A DNA stretch of 64,000 nt, taken from the NCBI RefSeq assembly GCF_030816015.1, contig NZ_JAUSXN010000001.1:4650001-4714000 (forward strand), given 5' to 3'. Origin of the DNA: Pedobacter sp. W3I1 (GTDB lineage Bacteria > Bacteroidota > Bacteroidia > Sphingobacteriales > Sphingobacteriaceae). Below, in pieces: positions 37,302-47,390 of the stretch. The notes below the pieces were generated by a model, which had not been told where the DNA came from, did no database searches, and was given only the letters and a program-made list of their open reading frames with translations. A program made the position numbers and the translations under genes. Each line of letters starts with the position of its first letter. Position 1 is the stretch's first letter.

Positions 37302-37808
37302 TCAATTGGTATCAAGCTCGCTGTAAATATTTTTTAATTGATGTAAGTGTCGTTGTGTATGATAAATTACAAAATAAATGGCCTCCAATCGGGTTAAAAA
37401 GCCATATCCTGGTAGCTCGTAAGCGGTACATGTTTTAGTTAAATCTAAGCCGGTTACCGCATTTGATATCCCCTCCCTGATCTGCTTTAAACTTTTCAAT
37501 AATTCCGGCTGATGATATGTCTTATCTTCAGGGTAAATCTCTTTTGGTGAATCGTATTTCACATTAAAATTTAAAAAATCTTTCTTAATTTCATTTACTA
37601 ATAAATCAGCCGGCTTATCCGTTTCGGCTACTGGCCCATTAATTACTTCCAGGAAACCCGAATTCGACAAAACCATATGCTCAGCCAATTGACCGGCGGT
37701 CCAGCTTCCTTTAAAAGGTACTGCATTAATCTGCAGGGCATCAAATCTCGACAACTCATGTTCTAATGCCGACAAAGTTTCATCGGCTTCTCTAATTATC
37801 TTTTCCAT
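37302..37808 (-). CDS. DinB-family protein
   Basis: A 168-residue four-helix bundle of the DinB/YfiT superfamily. Metal-binding His residues are in AGQLAEHMVLSN and the YHTQRHLHQL pair near the C-terminus. Some members are thiol-dependent transferases (bacillithiol-type); the activity here is unknown. It starts 3 bp after the other DinB-fold gene, so both are in one transcript. Confidence 0.88.
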   Translation of the reverse strand: MEKIIREADETLSALEHELSRFDALQINAVPFKGSWTAGQLAEHMVLSNSGFLEVINGPVAETDKPADLLVNEIKKDFLNFNVKYDSPKEIYPEDKTYHQPELLKSLKQIREGISNAVTGLDLTKTCTAYELPGYGFLTRLEAIYFVIYHTQRHLHQLKNIYSELDTN

Positions 37809-37811
37809 AGT

Positions 37812-38306
37812 TTACATGTAATTCATCCCAGGGTATCCTAATAATCTCCGCCATAATGCAATCTGCCCAATACAGTTGGCTTCACGGTAGCTGCTAAAAC
37901 TGATCATTTCAAACAATGTAATTTCCATTCCGGGCATAATCAGTTTTTCTGCTAATTTCTCATCGGTAGCCTGGGTTAAAGCTTCCTGTAGCTTTGGAGA
38001 AATTGCTGCCCAGTCTTTAATGAAATCTTCCAATGATGGATAATCGGCATCATCCACAATCCCTTTATTGTTGGCAAAAAGTTCATCGGTTATAGATGGG
38101 AGGTCGATGCCGAATGATTTGGCCAGAAAATAGCGGCCATGCACCACACTCCCGGTAATCCATGCAATATGGTTGGCTTTGGTATCTAATCTTTTTTGGG
38201 CATCCTTTTGGTCTATGCCATCTAAAGCCCTTAATAAAAAATCTGTTTGCATTTCGTAAAGCACAATAAAGCCATACATTCTGCTACTCGTTGGTGTGGT
38301 TTTCAT
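37812..38306 (-). CDS. DinB-like protein
   Basis: A 164-residue protein with the DinB superfamily pattern: FLLRALDGIDQKDAQKRL, NHIAWITGSVVHGRYFLA (first His region) and REANCIGQIALWRRLLG. The C-terminal His pair of the neighbour is replaced by a helix with N and Q, so the metal site may be incomplete. First gene of the operon leading to the DUF1801 gene, divergent from the GlxA-type regulator. Confidence 0.8.
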   Translation of the reverse strand: MKTTPTSSRMYGFIVLYEMQTDFLLRALDGIDQKDAQKRLDTKANHIAWITGSVVHGRYFLAKSFGIDLPSITDELFANNKGIVDDADYPSLEDFIKDWAAISPKLQEALTQATDEKLAEKLIMPGMEITLFEMISFSSYREANCIGQIALWRRLLGYPGMNYM

Positions 38307-38441
38307 ATCGGTTGTTGATTAGGTAATTAACTTGAATAAAGTTAGGTGTTAATTTAGCTGAACACCGTTGCCGTAAAAGTCAATCTTAAGGGGCATTTCA
38401 GACAATTTTTATATATTTACGATACCTTAATTTTTAACCAA

Positions 38442-39401
38442 ATGATACAAGTAGGTGTTTTACTTCCCCAAAACTTTAGATTATTAAGCATAGCAGCTAT
38501 TTTAGACGTATTTGATACTGTTAATGGTTTTTACAGAAAAGATGAGCTTGAAGCGCCATTTAACATTAGTTTAATAACCCTTGACGATAAAAATTATAAT
38601 TTTAGCACACATCCCTATGTGCCCTTACAAGAAGCCGGGCAGTTTGGACTGATTTTAGTTCCATCATTTGCAACCAATGATATTAAAGATTGCATCGGAG
38701 CCAACAGCGGCTACATCCCATGGTTAAACAAACAGCATGCAGCAGGAGCAGAAATTGCTACCTTTTGTACCGGTGCATTTTTACTTGCCGCATCCGGACT
38801 GTTGGATGGTAAAGCGGCTACCACACATGTTGATGCCTGTTCTGCTTTTTCTTCTGCATTCCCATTGGTTCATTTAAAGGCTGATAAAACGGTAACCCAA
38901 GACGGCAAATTGTTTACAAGTGGTGGGGCAACCTCTACTTTTCATTTATTGTTGCATCTTTTACAGCTTCATTGCGGAAAAAATATGGCCGTTAAGGTGG
39001 CCAAAATTTTTGCAATCGATATGGATCGTGTAAACCAATCGTACTTTAGCACCTTCCAGCCTATCCGTCATCACAATGATGATATTGTTGCCTCTGCTCA
39101 GGAAAAAATTGAAAATAATTACCATGATGTGGCCACCATTGAAGAAATGATAAAAGATATTCCTTCCAGTAGAAGAAATATTGTACGTCGCTTTAAACAG
39201 GTGATCGGTATTACCCCTATTGAGTATCTTCAACAAACCCGCATTGAAGCGGCTAAAAAGTTATTAGAGCAAACTGCCCAGCAAATGACAGAGGTGATTT
39301 ATAACTCCGGATACAACGATCCAAAAGCATTTAGAAAAGTGTTCAGAAAATCAGTCGGGATGACGCCTACGCAGTATAGGGATAAATTCCAGGCGAGATA
39401 G
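38442..39401 (+). CDS. GlxA-family regulator (DJ-1/PfpI domain plus AraC HTH)
   Basis: A 319-residue regulator. The N-terminal DJ-1/PfpI-like domain (to about 170) includes ATFCTGAFLLAASGLLDGKAATTH, with a Cys at the nucleophile-elbow position. The C-terminal AraC domain has IEEMIKDIPSSRRNIVRRFK and MTEVIYNSGYNDPKAFRKVF. This group often senses amines or other metabolites. It is divergent from the DinB operon, which it may regulate. Confidence 0.9.
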   Translation: MIQVGVLLPQNFRLLSIAAILDVFDTVNGFYRKDELEAPFNISLITLDDKNYNFSTHPYVPLQEAGQFGLILVPSFATNDIKDCIGANSGYIPWLNKQHAAGAEIATFCTGAFLLAASGLLDGKAATTHVDACSAFSSAFPLVHLKADKTVTQDGKLFTSGGATSTFHLLLHLLQLHCGKNMAVKVAKIFAIDMDRVNQSYFSTFQPIRHHNDDIVASAQEKIENNYHDVATIEEMIKDIPSSRRNIVRRFKQVIGITPIEYLQQTRIEAAKKLLEQTAQQMTEVIYNSGYNDPKAFRKVFRKSVGMTPTQYRDKFQAR

Positions 39402-39719
39402 ATAGATAAATTAGTTTATTTTCTGAAAACGAGCCATATTTAGAGGAGGCTGTCTCATAAATATAGAAATTGTCATCCTGAGCTTGTCGAAGGACCTGTT
39501 TTAAATGTCTTACAAGGCGTTTCGACAGGCTCAACGTGACAAATGCGAAGTAAATTACAATTTATGATACAACCTCTTGACTATTTGAAGCGCAAAGCCT
39601 GTGGTGCTTGGTAAACAGCTGTCCCGCTTTTACTCCAAGTCCTCACTCATGCTTCGCTCCGGGCTTTCCGTGCAATCGGGGCTATGGATGGTTGTTATCT
39701 GCACTCACATCAAAAAATA
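39402..39719. repeat. Palindromic repeats between convergent genes
   Basis: One element (39467-39541) has cttgtcgaagg facing gcgtttcgacaggctca. A second (39587-39690) has ctgtcccgcttttactccaagtcctcactcatgcttcgctccgggc in two parts; bases 39619-39650 are the undisturbed form of the target used by the IS110 element at 26904. Confidence 0.7.
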
Positions 39720-40589
39720 CTATTGTTTCGAAAAAGCCTGCTGATATTTCAAGGGTGTTTTGCCAGTTATCTCCCTGAAATATTTATGGAAACTGGTGAA
39801 ATTATAAAACCCACAGTCGTAGCAGATTTCTTTTACCGTTAGATCATTTTCAATCAGTAATTTACAGGCCTGCCCAACTCTAATCTCGTTCAGAAACTGT
39901 GTATACGTTTTTCTACTTTTAGTTTTAAAGAATTTACAGAACGAATTGGGACTAATTTTAGCTACCGCAGCAATTTCCTTTAGTTCTATTTTATTCTTGT
40001 AATTGCTAATGGTATAGTTATAAATAGATTGGATCCTGTCTTTTTCGTTCTCTAAAAAGTTTGGCTTAAAGCCTAACGAAACCAATATGTTTTTTTCTTC
40101 GCAATTGGCTATTTCTGTTAATACCTCGAGTATTTTTATAATCCTCATGGTGCCAGTAGCCTCAATAATCTGTGGCATTAAACTGGCTATTTTCTCTTTC
40201 GAGGTTCCTTGCAGCTGAATTCCCTGTGTAGATTGCAGCAACACTTTTTTAATCTCCTGATTTTCGGGGAGATCGAGAAAATCCTTTCCTAAAAAATCCT
40301 CCTTAAAATGAATCACATACACATCAACTGATTCTTCACCTGTTTCATCAAAAAACTCTGGATCGAAGCGCCAGTAATGCGGCAAGTTGCTTCCAAGTAA
40401 AACCACATCGCCGTCCTTAAAATTTTTAATACTATCGCCAATAAACTGCGTGCCTCTGCCTTTTTTAACGTAGATCAATTCTAATGCCGAGTGGTAATGC
40501 CAGCGGTTGTTTATATCGGGCATAATATCTCTTCGGGCGCTAAAAGAATCTACCGAATTAGTAGATACATTAAGTAAATGCGGTTTCAT
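39720..40589 (-). CDS. AraC-family transcriptional regulator with cupin domain
   Basis: A 289-residue regulator: N-terminal cupin (WHYHSALELIYVKKGRGTQF, GDVVLLGSNLPHYW) that would bind a sugar or sugar acid, and C-terminal HTH (LKEIAAVAKISPNSFCKFFK, CYDCGFYNFTSFHKYFREI). It is divergent from the fucP-uxaA-SDR genes with 176 bp between, so it is their likely activator. Confidence 0.92.
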   Translation of the reverse strand: MKPHLLNVSTNSVDSFSARRDIMPDINNRWHYHSALELIYVKKGRGTQFIGDSIKNFKDGDVVLLGSNLPHYWRFDPEFFDETGEESVDVYVIHFKEDFLGKDFLDLPENQEIKKVLLQSTQGIQLQGTSKEKIASLMPQIIEATGTMRIIKILEVLTEIANCEEKNILVSLGFKPNFLENEKDRIQSIYNYTISNYKNKIELKEIAAVAKISPNSFCKFFKTKSRKTYTQFLNEIRVGQACKLLIENDLTVKEICYDCGFYNFTSFHKYFREITGKTPLKYQQAFSKQ

Positions 40590-40765
40590 AAAATCTTAAA
40601 AAATCAATCTAATATGCAAAATTATTTTGCAATGTAAAAAATTGAGCCAATATCATTTAATAATTAGGTAATAAAGTTAAATTTTTATTAATGCTTATCG
40701 GTTTAATTTGTAATACAACAACTAACCAAAAAGAACCTGCATAAACCATTTATAACCAACAAAAC

Positions 40766-42109
40766 ATGAGCCACACTCCATCAACGAACTTTAAAGTATC
40801 CGATACACCAAAAAATGGTAAGGGATATTTATTTCCATTAATTTTGGTCACCAGCCTATTTTTCTTCTGGGGCTTTGTTCACAATCTCGATCCCGTATTA
40901 ATTCCGCATTTACGTAAAGCTTTTCAGTTAAATGTTTTCGAATCTACCCTGGTCGATTCATCTGTTTTTATTGCCTATTTTTTATTGGCACTACCTGCAG
41001 GCTACATTATGCGCAAGTATGGTTATAAAAGTGGTATTATTTTAGGTCTTGTTTTATTCGCCATCGGCTGTTTATTATTTATACCTGCAGCCAATACCGC
41101 ACAATATATATTTTTCTTAGGCGCACTTTTTATTATCGCCTGTGGTTTAACCTTTTTAGAAACCGCCGCAAATCCTTACGTTACTGTGCTAGGACCGCCA
41201 GAAACGGCTACACAGCGATTAAATTTCTCTCAGTCTTTTAATGGTTTGGCTGCATTTTTAGCGCCAGTACTTGGCGGTAAATTTATTTTTACCGAAGTAA
41301 AATATACCGATACGCAATTGGCAAAAATGTTGCCTTTAGAAAAACAGGCTTATATACTCGAGGAGGCATCGACGGTAAAAGGACCTTATTTAATTTTGGG
41401 TGTTCTGATTATTGTGGTGGCTATCCTATTCATTTTTACCAAGCTGCCCGATATTAAGGAAGAAGAGGATACCAAAGAAAAAAGCAGTTTTGGCCATGTA
41501 TTGGGTCATAGCCATTTGCGCTGGGCCATTATTGGGCAGTTTTTTTATGTTGGTGCACAGGTTTGTGTACTGAGTTTATTCATCAGTTTCGTCACCTCAT
41601 CGGCAGCTATCAGTCAGGATGCAGCAAAATGGTACGCTGGTGCGGCAGGCCTGGCTTTTATGATAGGCAGGTTCGCTGGAACGTTCTTCATGAGATACGT
41701 AGCTGCCCATAAACTATTGATGCTTTACGCATTAATCAGTGCTTTACTTACCCTCGTATCTATTTTTGCAAGCGGCATGATTACCGTTTATGCTTTAATC
41801 GGTGTTGCTTTCTTTATGTCGATCATGTTCCCAACCATATTCTCCTTGGGTATAGCAGGTTTGGGTAAGGATACCAAATTGGGTTCGTCATTAATTGTGA
41901 TGTCTATTGTTGGCGGTGCCTTTTTACCGCCGATATTAGGTTTGATATCAGACGCCACACACAATATACAATATGGATATTTAGTGCCTTTCGTATGTTT
42001 TTTAGTGGTTTTCTACTTTGGTTGGAAAGGATGGAAACCCAATCACATTGAAAAAGAAATAAGTTTAGATTATAAAATTGACAATGAAAAAATTAGTCAT
42101 CAAGATTAA
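40766..42109 (+). CDS. fucP: FucP-type L-fucose:H+ symporter (MFS)
   Basis: A 447-residue MFS transporter with 12 predicted helices. Family signatures include FFFWGFVHNLDPVLIPHLRK in TM1 (with the proton-coupling Asp), LFIIACGLTFLETAANPYV and RLNFSQSFNGLAAFLAP, both typical of the FucP/GluP group. Import of L-fucose or a related sugar is likely. The UxaA gene starts inside its last codons, so both are one operon. Confidence 0.9.
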   Translation: MSHTPSTNFKVSDTPKNGKGYLFPLILVTSLFFFWGFVHNLDPVLIPHLRKAFQLNVFESTLVDSSVFIAYFLLALPAGYIMRKYGYKSGIILGLVLFAIGCLLFIPAANTAQYIFFLGALFIIACGLTFLETAANPYVTVLGPPETATQRLNFSQSFNGLAAFLAPVLGGKFIFTEVKYTDTQLAKMLPLEKQAYILEEASTVKGPYLILGVLIIVVAILFIFTKLPDIKEEEDTKEKSSFGHVLGHSHLRWAIIGQFFYVGAQVCVLSLFISFVTSSAAISQDAAKWYAGAAGLAFMIGRFAGTFFMRYVAAHKLLMLYALISALLTLVSIFASGMITVYALIGVAFFMSIMFPTIFSLGIAGLGKDTKLGSSLIVMSIVGGAFLPPILGLISDATHNIQYGYLVPFVCFLVVFYFGWKGWKPNHIEKEISLDYKIDNEKISHQD

Positions 42110-43721
42110 CCATGCGGATAATGTTTTGGTTGCGTTGCAAGATTTGCCACAAGACACCAAAATAGTGCATGAAGGAAATACCTACGTTACTGTTGATGAA
42201 ATCCCTGCCAAGCATAAATTTTTTATGCAGGATATGAAAGCAGGCGATGAGGTAATGATGTACGGCGTTTTGGTTGGAAAGGTACAGTTTGATGTAAAAG
42301 CTGGCATGCGTATGAATGTAGAGAATACCAAACATGCTGCAGAGCCATTTGCCTATCGCAATGTTAATTACAAATGGGAAGCACCTGATGTGAGTAAATA
42401 TGCCAACCGCAGTTTTAATGGTTATCACCGTAAAAACGGTGCAGTGGGCACCGCAAATTATTGGTTGTTTATCCCGACTGTATTTTGCGAGAACAGAAAT
42501 CTGGATATCATTAAAGAATCGCTTTATAGTGAGTTGGGTTATGCGGTAGATGATAAATATAAATCTTACACCCATAAACTGGTTCAGGCCTACGAAAATG
42601 GAGAAGACATTAATAATATTAGTTTTGAACCGAAAGTAAATAAAGCCAGCCGTACCTTTAAAAATGTGGATGGGATTAAATTCCTCACGCATAATGGCGG
42701 TTGTGGCGGTACACGTCAGGATGCTGATACTTTAAGCAAATTATTGGCGGCTTATGCCCATCACCCCAATGTGGCCGGTATAACGGTTTTAAGTTTGGGC
42801 TGTCAGCATTTGCAGGTAGAAGATTTTAAACGTGACCTGTTTGCACTTGATCCTGATTTTGATAAACCACTTTTAATTTTCGAGCAGCAAAAAGCACAAA
42901 GCGAAGAGCAATTGATCCAAAATTCGATCCGCAGTACATTTGAAGGATTGATGTTCATTAATAAACAAGCGCGTACAGCAGCGCCATTAAGCAAATTATG
43001 TGTAGGCGTAAAATGTGGAGGAAGCGATGGTTTTAGCGGCATTTCTGCCAATCCAGCGGTTGGTTATTGTGCCGATTTATTGGTAGCCTTAGGTGCAAAG
43101 GTTTTATTAGCCGAGTTCCCTGAGCTTTGTGGCGTAGAGCAGGAAATGATAGATAGATCTGTTGATCAGCCAACTGCAGAAAAGTTTATCCGCTTAATGA
43201 CAGAATACGATGATTTGGCGCATAAAGTTGGTTCTGGCTTTTACATGAATCCTTCTCCAGGCAACATTAAAGATGGTTTAATTACCGATGCGATTAAGTC
43301 GGCAGGTGCTGCTCGTAAAGCGGGCTCCGCTCCTGTTGTAGATGTTTTAGATTATACCGAACCTGCTACTAAACCTGGCTTAAGTTTGGTATGTACCCCG
43401 GGGAATGATGTAGAAGCAACCACAGGTAAAGCTGCTGCCGGTGCAACCTTAATTTTATTCACCACCGGTTTGGGCACGCCAACAGGAAACCCGGTTTGCC
43501 CCACCATTAAAGTAGCTACCAATTCGATCCTGGCCAAGCGCATGAGTGATATTATCGATATCGACACAGGAGCAGTGATTAATGGCGAAAAAACCATTAA
43601 CGAAATGGGCGAAGATATATTGGAATACTGTATTAAAGTGGCCAGTGGCGAAGAAATCCCTAAAGCTGTACAGCTTAATCAGGATGATTTTATCCCATGG
43701 AAAAGAGGTGTAAGCCTTTAG
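42084..43721 (+). CDS. UxaA-family sugar-acid dehydratase (altronate dehydratase type)
   Basis: A 545-residue fusion of an N-terminal SAF domain (to about 90) and the UxaA catalytic region, with THNGGCGGTRQDA, GVKCGGSDGFSGISANPAVG and a C-terminal FTTGLGTPTGNPVCPT. Enzymes of this family remove water from altronate, galactarate or L-fuconate-like acids using Fe2+. Next to FucP and an SDR, L-fuconate is a reasonable substrate but not proven. The ATG at 42084 is used; it overlaps fucP by 26 bp. Confidence 0.88.
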   Translation: MKKLVIKINHADNVLVALQDLPQDTKIVHEGNTYVTVDEIPAKHKFFMQDMKAGDEVMMYGVLVGKVQFDVKAGMRMNVENTKHAAEPFAYRNVNYKWEAPDVSKYANRSFNGYHRKNGAVGTANYWLFIPTVFCENRNLDIIKESLYSELGYAVDDKYKSYTHKLVQAYENGEDINNISFEPKVNKASRTFKNVDGIKFLTHNGGCGGTRQDADTLSKLLAAYAHHPNVAGITVLSLGCQHLQVEDFKRDLFALDPDFDKPLLIFEQQKAQSEEQLIQNSIRSTFEGLMFINKQARTAAPLSKLCVGVKCGGSDGFSGISANPAVGYCADLLVALGAKVLLAEFPELCGVEQEMIDRSVDQPTAEKFIRLMTEYDDLAHKVGSGFYMNPSPGNIKDGLITDAIKSAGAARKAGSAPVVDVLDYTEPATKPGLSLVCTPGNDVEATTGKAAAGATLILFTTGLGTPTGNPVCPTIKVATNSILAKRMSDIIDIDTGAVINGEKTINEMGEDILEYCIKVASGEEIPKAVQLNQDDFIPWKRGVSL

Positions 43722-43874
43722 CCCATGGAAAATGGACAATCGATCCGTCATTTCGACTGAAGCGCAGCGGAATGGAGAAATCTATAGAAGCAAGGCTAAA
43801 TACCCCTCTATGTTCTCTGTGAAAACTCTGCGTTCTCTGTGGTTTTAACAACAAAACAAAAACATTAACCAAAT
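43722..43874. repeat. Half palindromic repeat inside the sugar-acid operon
   Basis: At 43744-43785 there is one arm of a dispersed element (cgtcatttcgactgaagcgcagcggaatgg) without its partner arm, between uxaA and the SDR gene. The two genes are 153 bp apart. Confidence 0.5.
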
Positions 43875-44657
43875 ATGAATTTAAATTTAGAAGGCAAAAT
43901 AATCCTGGTGAGCGGTGGTGCAAAAGGCATTGGCGCGGCAATTGTTAAGGCTTTGGCCATTGAAAATGCTTTCCCTATCATTATAGGCCGTAATGAAAGC
44001 GATAACCTGAAAATGCTTCAGGAAATAACAGATTTAGGTTTAAAAGCAGACTATTTTACAGCAGAACTCACTGTGCCCGAGAGCTGTAAAACTATCGTTG
44101 ATGTTATATTGGCAAAGTACGGCAGAATAGATGGCCTAGTAAATAATGCTGGTGTTAACGATGGTGTTGGTCTTGAAAATGGTACTTATGAAGGTTTTAT
44201 GGAATCGCTACATAAAAATGTGGTACACTATTACCTATTGGCTAAACATGCCCTGCCGGCACTTAAACAGAGCAAGGGTTCGATTTTAAATATCGGTAGC
44301 AAAACCGCAGAAACCGGACAAGGCGGAACATCTGGTTATGCCGCATCGAACGGTGCCAGAAATGCCTTAACCCGTGAGTGGGCTGTAGAATTATTGCCTT
44401 TTAGCATTCGTGTTAATGCGATTATTGTTGCTGAAGCCTGGACCCCACTATACGAAAAATGGATTAACTCTTTTGAAGATCGGGATGTAAAACTCAAAAA
44501 CATAACTGATAAAATCCCTTTTGAAAACAGAATGACCAGTGTGGATGAGATTGCCAATATGGCTGTATTTCTATTATCAGATAAATCTAGTCATACTACA
44601 GGCCAACTAATCCATGTAGATGGTGGTTATGTACACCTGGATAGGGCGCTTTTGTAA
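43875..44657 (+). CDS. SDR-family oxidoreductase, L-fucose-dehydrogenase-like
   Basis: A 260-residue classical SDR: VSGGAKGIG Rossmann motif, NNAGVNDG, catalytic Ser in NIGSKTA and YAASNGARN in place of YxxxK (Tyr kept, the Lys position is Asn). The end is GQLIHVDGGYVHLDR. The missing Lys is unusual for an SDR and should be checked. Position after fucP and uxaA suggests oxidation of L-fucose or 2-keto-3-deoxy-fuconate. Confidence 0.82.
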   Translation: MNLNLEGKIILVSGGAKGIGAAIVKALAIENAFPIIIGRNESDNLKMLQEITDLGLKADYFTAELTVPESCKTIVDVILAKYGRIDGLVNNAGVNDGVGLENGTYEGFMESLHKNVVHYYLLAKHALPALKQSKGSILNIGSKTAETGQGGTSGYAASNGARNALTREWAVELLPFSIRVNAIIVAEAWTPLYEKWINSFEDRDVKLKNITDKIPFENRMTSVDEIANMAVFLLSDKSSHTTGQLIHVDGGYVHLDRALL

Positions 44658-44676
44658 AACATTTATCCTAACTCCT

Positions 44677-44742
44677 CGGTCTGTGTCCTCACAGACCGAA
44701 ACACAAACTAAACTTAAAGTGGTCTGTGGAGACACAGACCAC
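44677..44742. repeat. Two perfect hairpins with related arms
   Basis: CGGTCTGTG-TCCT-CACAGACCG (44677-44698) is followed by GTGGTCTGTG-GAGA-CACAGACCAC (44719-44742). The stems share the GGTCTGTG sequence, so the arms can also pair with each other. No T-run follows either one. Confidence 0.6.
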
Positions 44743-44746
44743 GGAT

Positions 44747-44785
44747 TAGAAAGGGTTACGCACAAAAGTGTAATCCTTTTTTATT
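44747..44785. terminator. Terminator between the SDR operon and eboF
   Basis: Stem GGGTTAC/GTAATCC (with one G-T pair) flanked by AAA upstream and TTTTTT downstream. It lies between convergent genes and the A/T runs on both sides allow action in both directions. Confidence 0.65.
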
Positions 44786-44822
44786 TAGAAACCGACTTGA
44801 TTAAATATGCTTTGGCATCAAT

Positions 44823-46173
44823 TTAAACCGTTAAACTATCCCAAATCACCTGATAAACATCCGGTGCATTTAAGGTTTTATCTATTGCCTTCGAAGTAAC
44901 CAGAACAGGTTTAAACTTATCGGCTACATTAATGCTGCCATGCGACCCTTTAACCAGCTTAGCATCGAGCGGAATTACATCCATCACATAACGGAAGCCG
45001 GCTTTTTTTCTTAAAAGTTTATATCCTGCCCTCAATTTAGAGGTCATGAACATTTCTACAGGATCGTAGCCAGGTTTTTTATGAATATCAACTACCCGAG
45101 CATAATCTGGAGCTTTAGCATCATCCAACCAGAAATAATAGGTAAACCAGCTGTTTTCTTTTGCCGTAAGAACCAGATCTCCGGAACGTTCGTGGTTAAT
45201 GTGATGTTGCTCCTGTTCTGCCTCATCCAGTATCAATTCAATATCAGGTACACTTTTCAATAAAGCCTTCACCTGCTCTGTTACACTTTTATCATTAATG
45301 TAAACATGTGCTACCTGGTGGTCGGCCACTACAAATGCTTTAGAAGCACCCGGATCAAGCAACTCCAGCCCTCTTTCTTCACGGATCTGAATCAAACCGT
45401 TTTCCCTGAACAAACGGTTAAGGTGGATTGGCTCATTTACAGGCGCAATACCATATTCGGAAAGTAAAATGATGCGGGCACCCCTGCTTTCAATAAAACC
45501 GCACCAGTTCTTCTACCACCTGATCGATCTCTTTCAGTTCCGTACTGATTTTATCCAGCTCTGGACCAAACTTTTGCAGACAATAGTCTAAATGGGGCAA
45601 ATAAATTAATGTAAGCGTAGGATTGTGCAACTTTTCAGTTTCCATGGAGGCATCTGCAATCCACCTCGTTGATTTAATATTTGCGCCAGGGCCCCAAAAC
45701 TGAAACAAGGGGAACTGTCCCAGTTTATTTTGTAAATGATCGCGCAATTCGGCTGGTTGCGAATAACAATCTGGCAATTTACGGCCATCAGCAAGGTAAT
45801 TTGGTCGTGGTGTAACCGAAAAATCGGCTGTCGAGTACATGTTGTACCACCAGAACATATTGGCGCAGGTAAAATTAGGGTCTTCCTTTTTAGCCTGATC
45901 CCATATTTTTTCAGCATTCACCAGTTTGTTAGACTGTTTCCAGAATTTGATTTCAGCATCCGCATGATCATACCATCCATTGCCCACAATACCATTTTCT
46001 GAAGGGTATTTACCCGTGAGATAACTCGACTGCACAGCCGTTGTAACTGCAGGCAATAAAGGTTCTATGGTTGTTAAATGGTTCTCAGCAATATATTGCT
46101 GAAGAAAAGGCGTATGCGCTCCGATTACGGATGTAGATAAGGCTACGATATCGATAACAACGGTTTTGTGCAT
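44823..46173 (-). pseudogene. eboF: EboF-type alkaline phosphatase/phosphodiesterase family protein, frameshifted
   Basis: The first frame (46173-45490) has the type I phosphodiesterase N-terminus (VVIDIVALS, LLPAVTTAVQSSYLTGKYPSENGIVGN, with the Thr nucleophile region). It ends in EELVRFY-stop. The second (through 44823) continues with RGARIILLSEYGIAPV, which holds metal ligands, and a C-terminal domain. Removing one T from the TTTT at about 45505 gives VRFIESRGARIIL and a single frame of about 450 residues. It is the last gene of the ebo cluster. It is either inactivated or a sequencing error. Confidence 0.85.
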
Positions 46174-46181
46174 GTTCTTAT

Positions 46182-47387
46182 TTATAATAAATTTTTAACC
46201 CAGGCCAGCTCCCTAATGATTGAATCGTTCAAAGGCGCTTTTAAAGCTGTTGGTAAAACCTCCCAGGTATAGGTTTCTACTTCTAAATGAGCGGTGAAAG
46301 GATTACTTTTTTGCAAGTTTAATACTTCGGTAATATCCGATTGTGTAGATTGGATCAAGCCCATATCCTCAACAAAAATGGGTACATGGAAATGTGCGCG
46401 CCATTCCGTTACCGTTGGGTCTTCTCCTTCTGCCAATGCATCCTTAAGATCAGGATAACGGACCAGACTGCAATCATTTTTTCTGGCTATTACCTGATGG
46501 AGATAAGTAGGCTCATCAAAGCGACTCAGCTGATCCAACACTGCAGTTCTTTCTGAAGCAGATACGGGCAATTTAGCTTTTAGCGCAGCACTGATCTGGA
46601 TTTTTCCAATCTGAATGCCTTTCTCCTGTAATTCGTTGATGATGGCGGTATGTGGTTCATAACCGATTGCAAAATGACAAACATCGTAACACAAACGGAT
46701 GTGTGTTTTAATCAAATCCTCTGTATCAATCGCACTCAAACCTGATTGCTCATCAAAATATGTTTTTCCAATTGGTAAAAGTTCATTCTCAAACCAGTTA
46801 ATAAATTCTGGACCCGATTCAAGAAAACCATCCGGTTCTGGTTCGATATCGAGGTGGATGATTTTAGCTGTTTGCTGATAGATTTTTGCCAAACCTCCGG
46901 CAACTTCCAAGATATGTGTGCTGGCAGTAACCGTAGCTTTTTCTTTTTCTAAAGCATCCTTAAACCAGGGTTTATAGCTTAATGGCGAGGTCGAAATACC
47001 GCCATCCATACCCTCTGGAAGTAATTGCGATAGAATTTCAGCTAAACGGAGTGTATAGTCAACACGGTCTCTGGTCGTCCAATCGGGTGCATGCACCTGG
47101 TCTTTAACCCTGGTATGGTGAAAACCGCCATAGGGAAATCCGTTCATGGTAAAAACATACCCACCTTGGTGCTCAAGCCATTGTTTAAATGTTTCCAGAT
47201 GATTTTCTTCCAACAATTCGATACTGGCCAGATTAGAAAGGCGTAAACCGATGCCCATTGGCGCCTCTGGCGACAACTGGGCCTTTAATACGGGAAAACT
47301 ATCTTTCAACACGGCAAAATGTGCTGTCCAGTTTTCACCTGCATAAATATTTGTACAGAACGTTAAATGTCCGGAAGTTAATTTCAT
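46182..47387 (-). CDS. eboE: EboE, xylose-isomerase-like TIM barrel protein
   Basis: A 401-residue protein matching the metabolite traffic protein EboE: MKLTSGHLTFCTNIYAGENW start, TMNGFPYGGFHHTRVK near 80 and IHLDIEPEPDGFLE near 195, with acidic metal ligands as in sugar-phosphate isomerases. Proteins of the ebo cluster were shown in a cyanobacterium to help deliver a scytonemin precursor to the periplasm; EboE's reaction is unknown. It starts 4 bp after eboD. Confidence 0.93.
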   Translation of the reverse strand: MKLTSGHLTFCTNIYAGENWTAHFAVLKDSFPVLKAQLSPEAPMGIGLRLSNLASIELLEENHLETFKQWLEHQGGYVFTMNGFPYGGFHHTRVKDQVHAPDWTTRDRVDYTLRLAEILSQLLPEGMDGGISTSPLSYKPWFKDALEKEKATVTASTHILEVAGGLAKIYQQTAKIIHLDIEPEPDGFLESGPEFINWFENELLPIGKTYFDEQSGLSAIDTEDLIKTHIRLCYDVCHFAIGYEPHTAIINELQEKGIQIGKIQISAALKAKLPVSASERTAVLDQLSRFDEPTYLHQVIARKNDCSLVRYPDLKDALAEGEDPTVTEWRAHFHVPIFVEDMGLIQSTQSDITEVLNLQKSNPFTAHLEVETYTWEVLPTALKAPLNDSIIRELAWVKNLL

Positions 47388-47390
47388 AGC

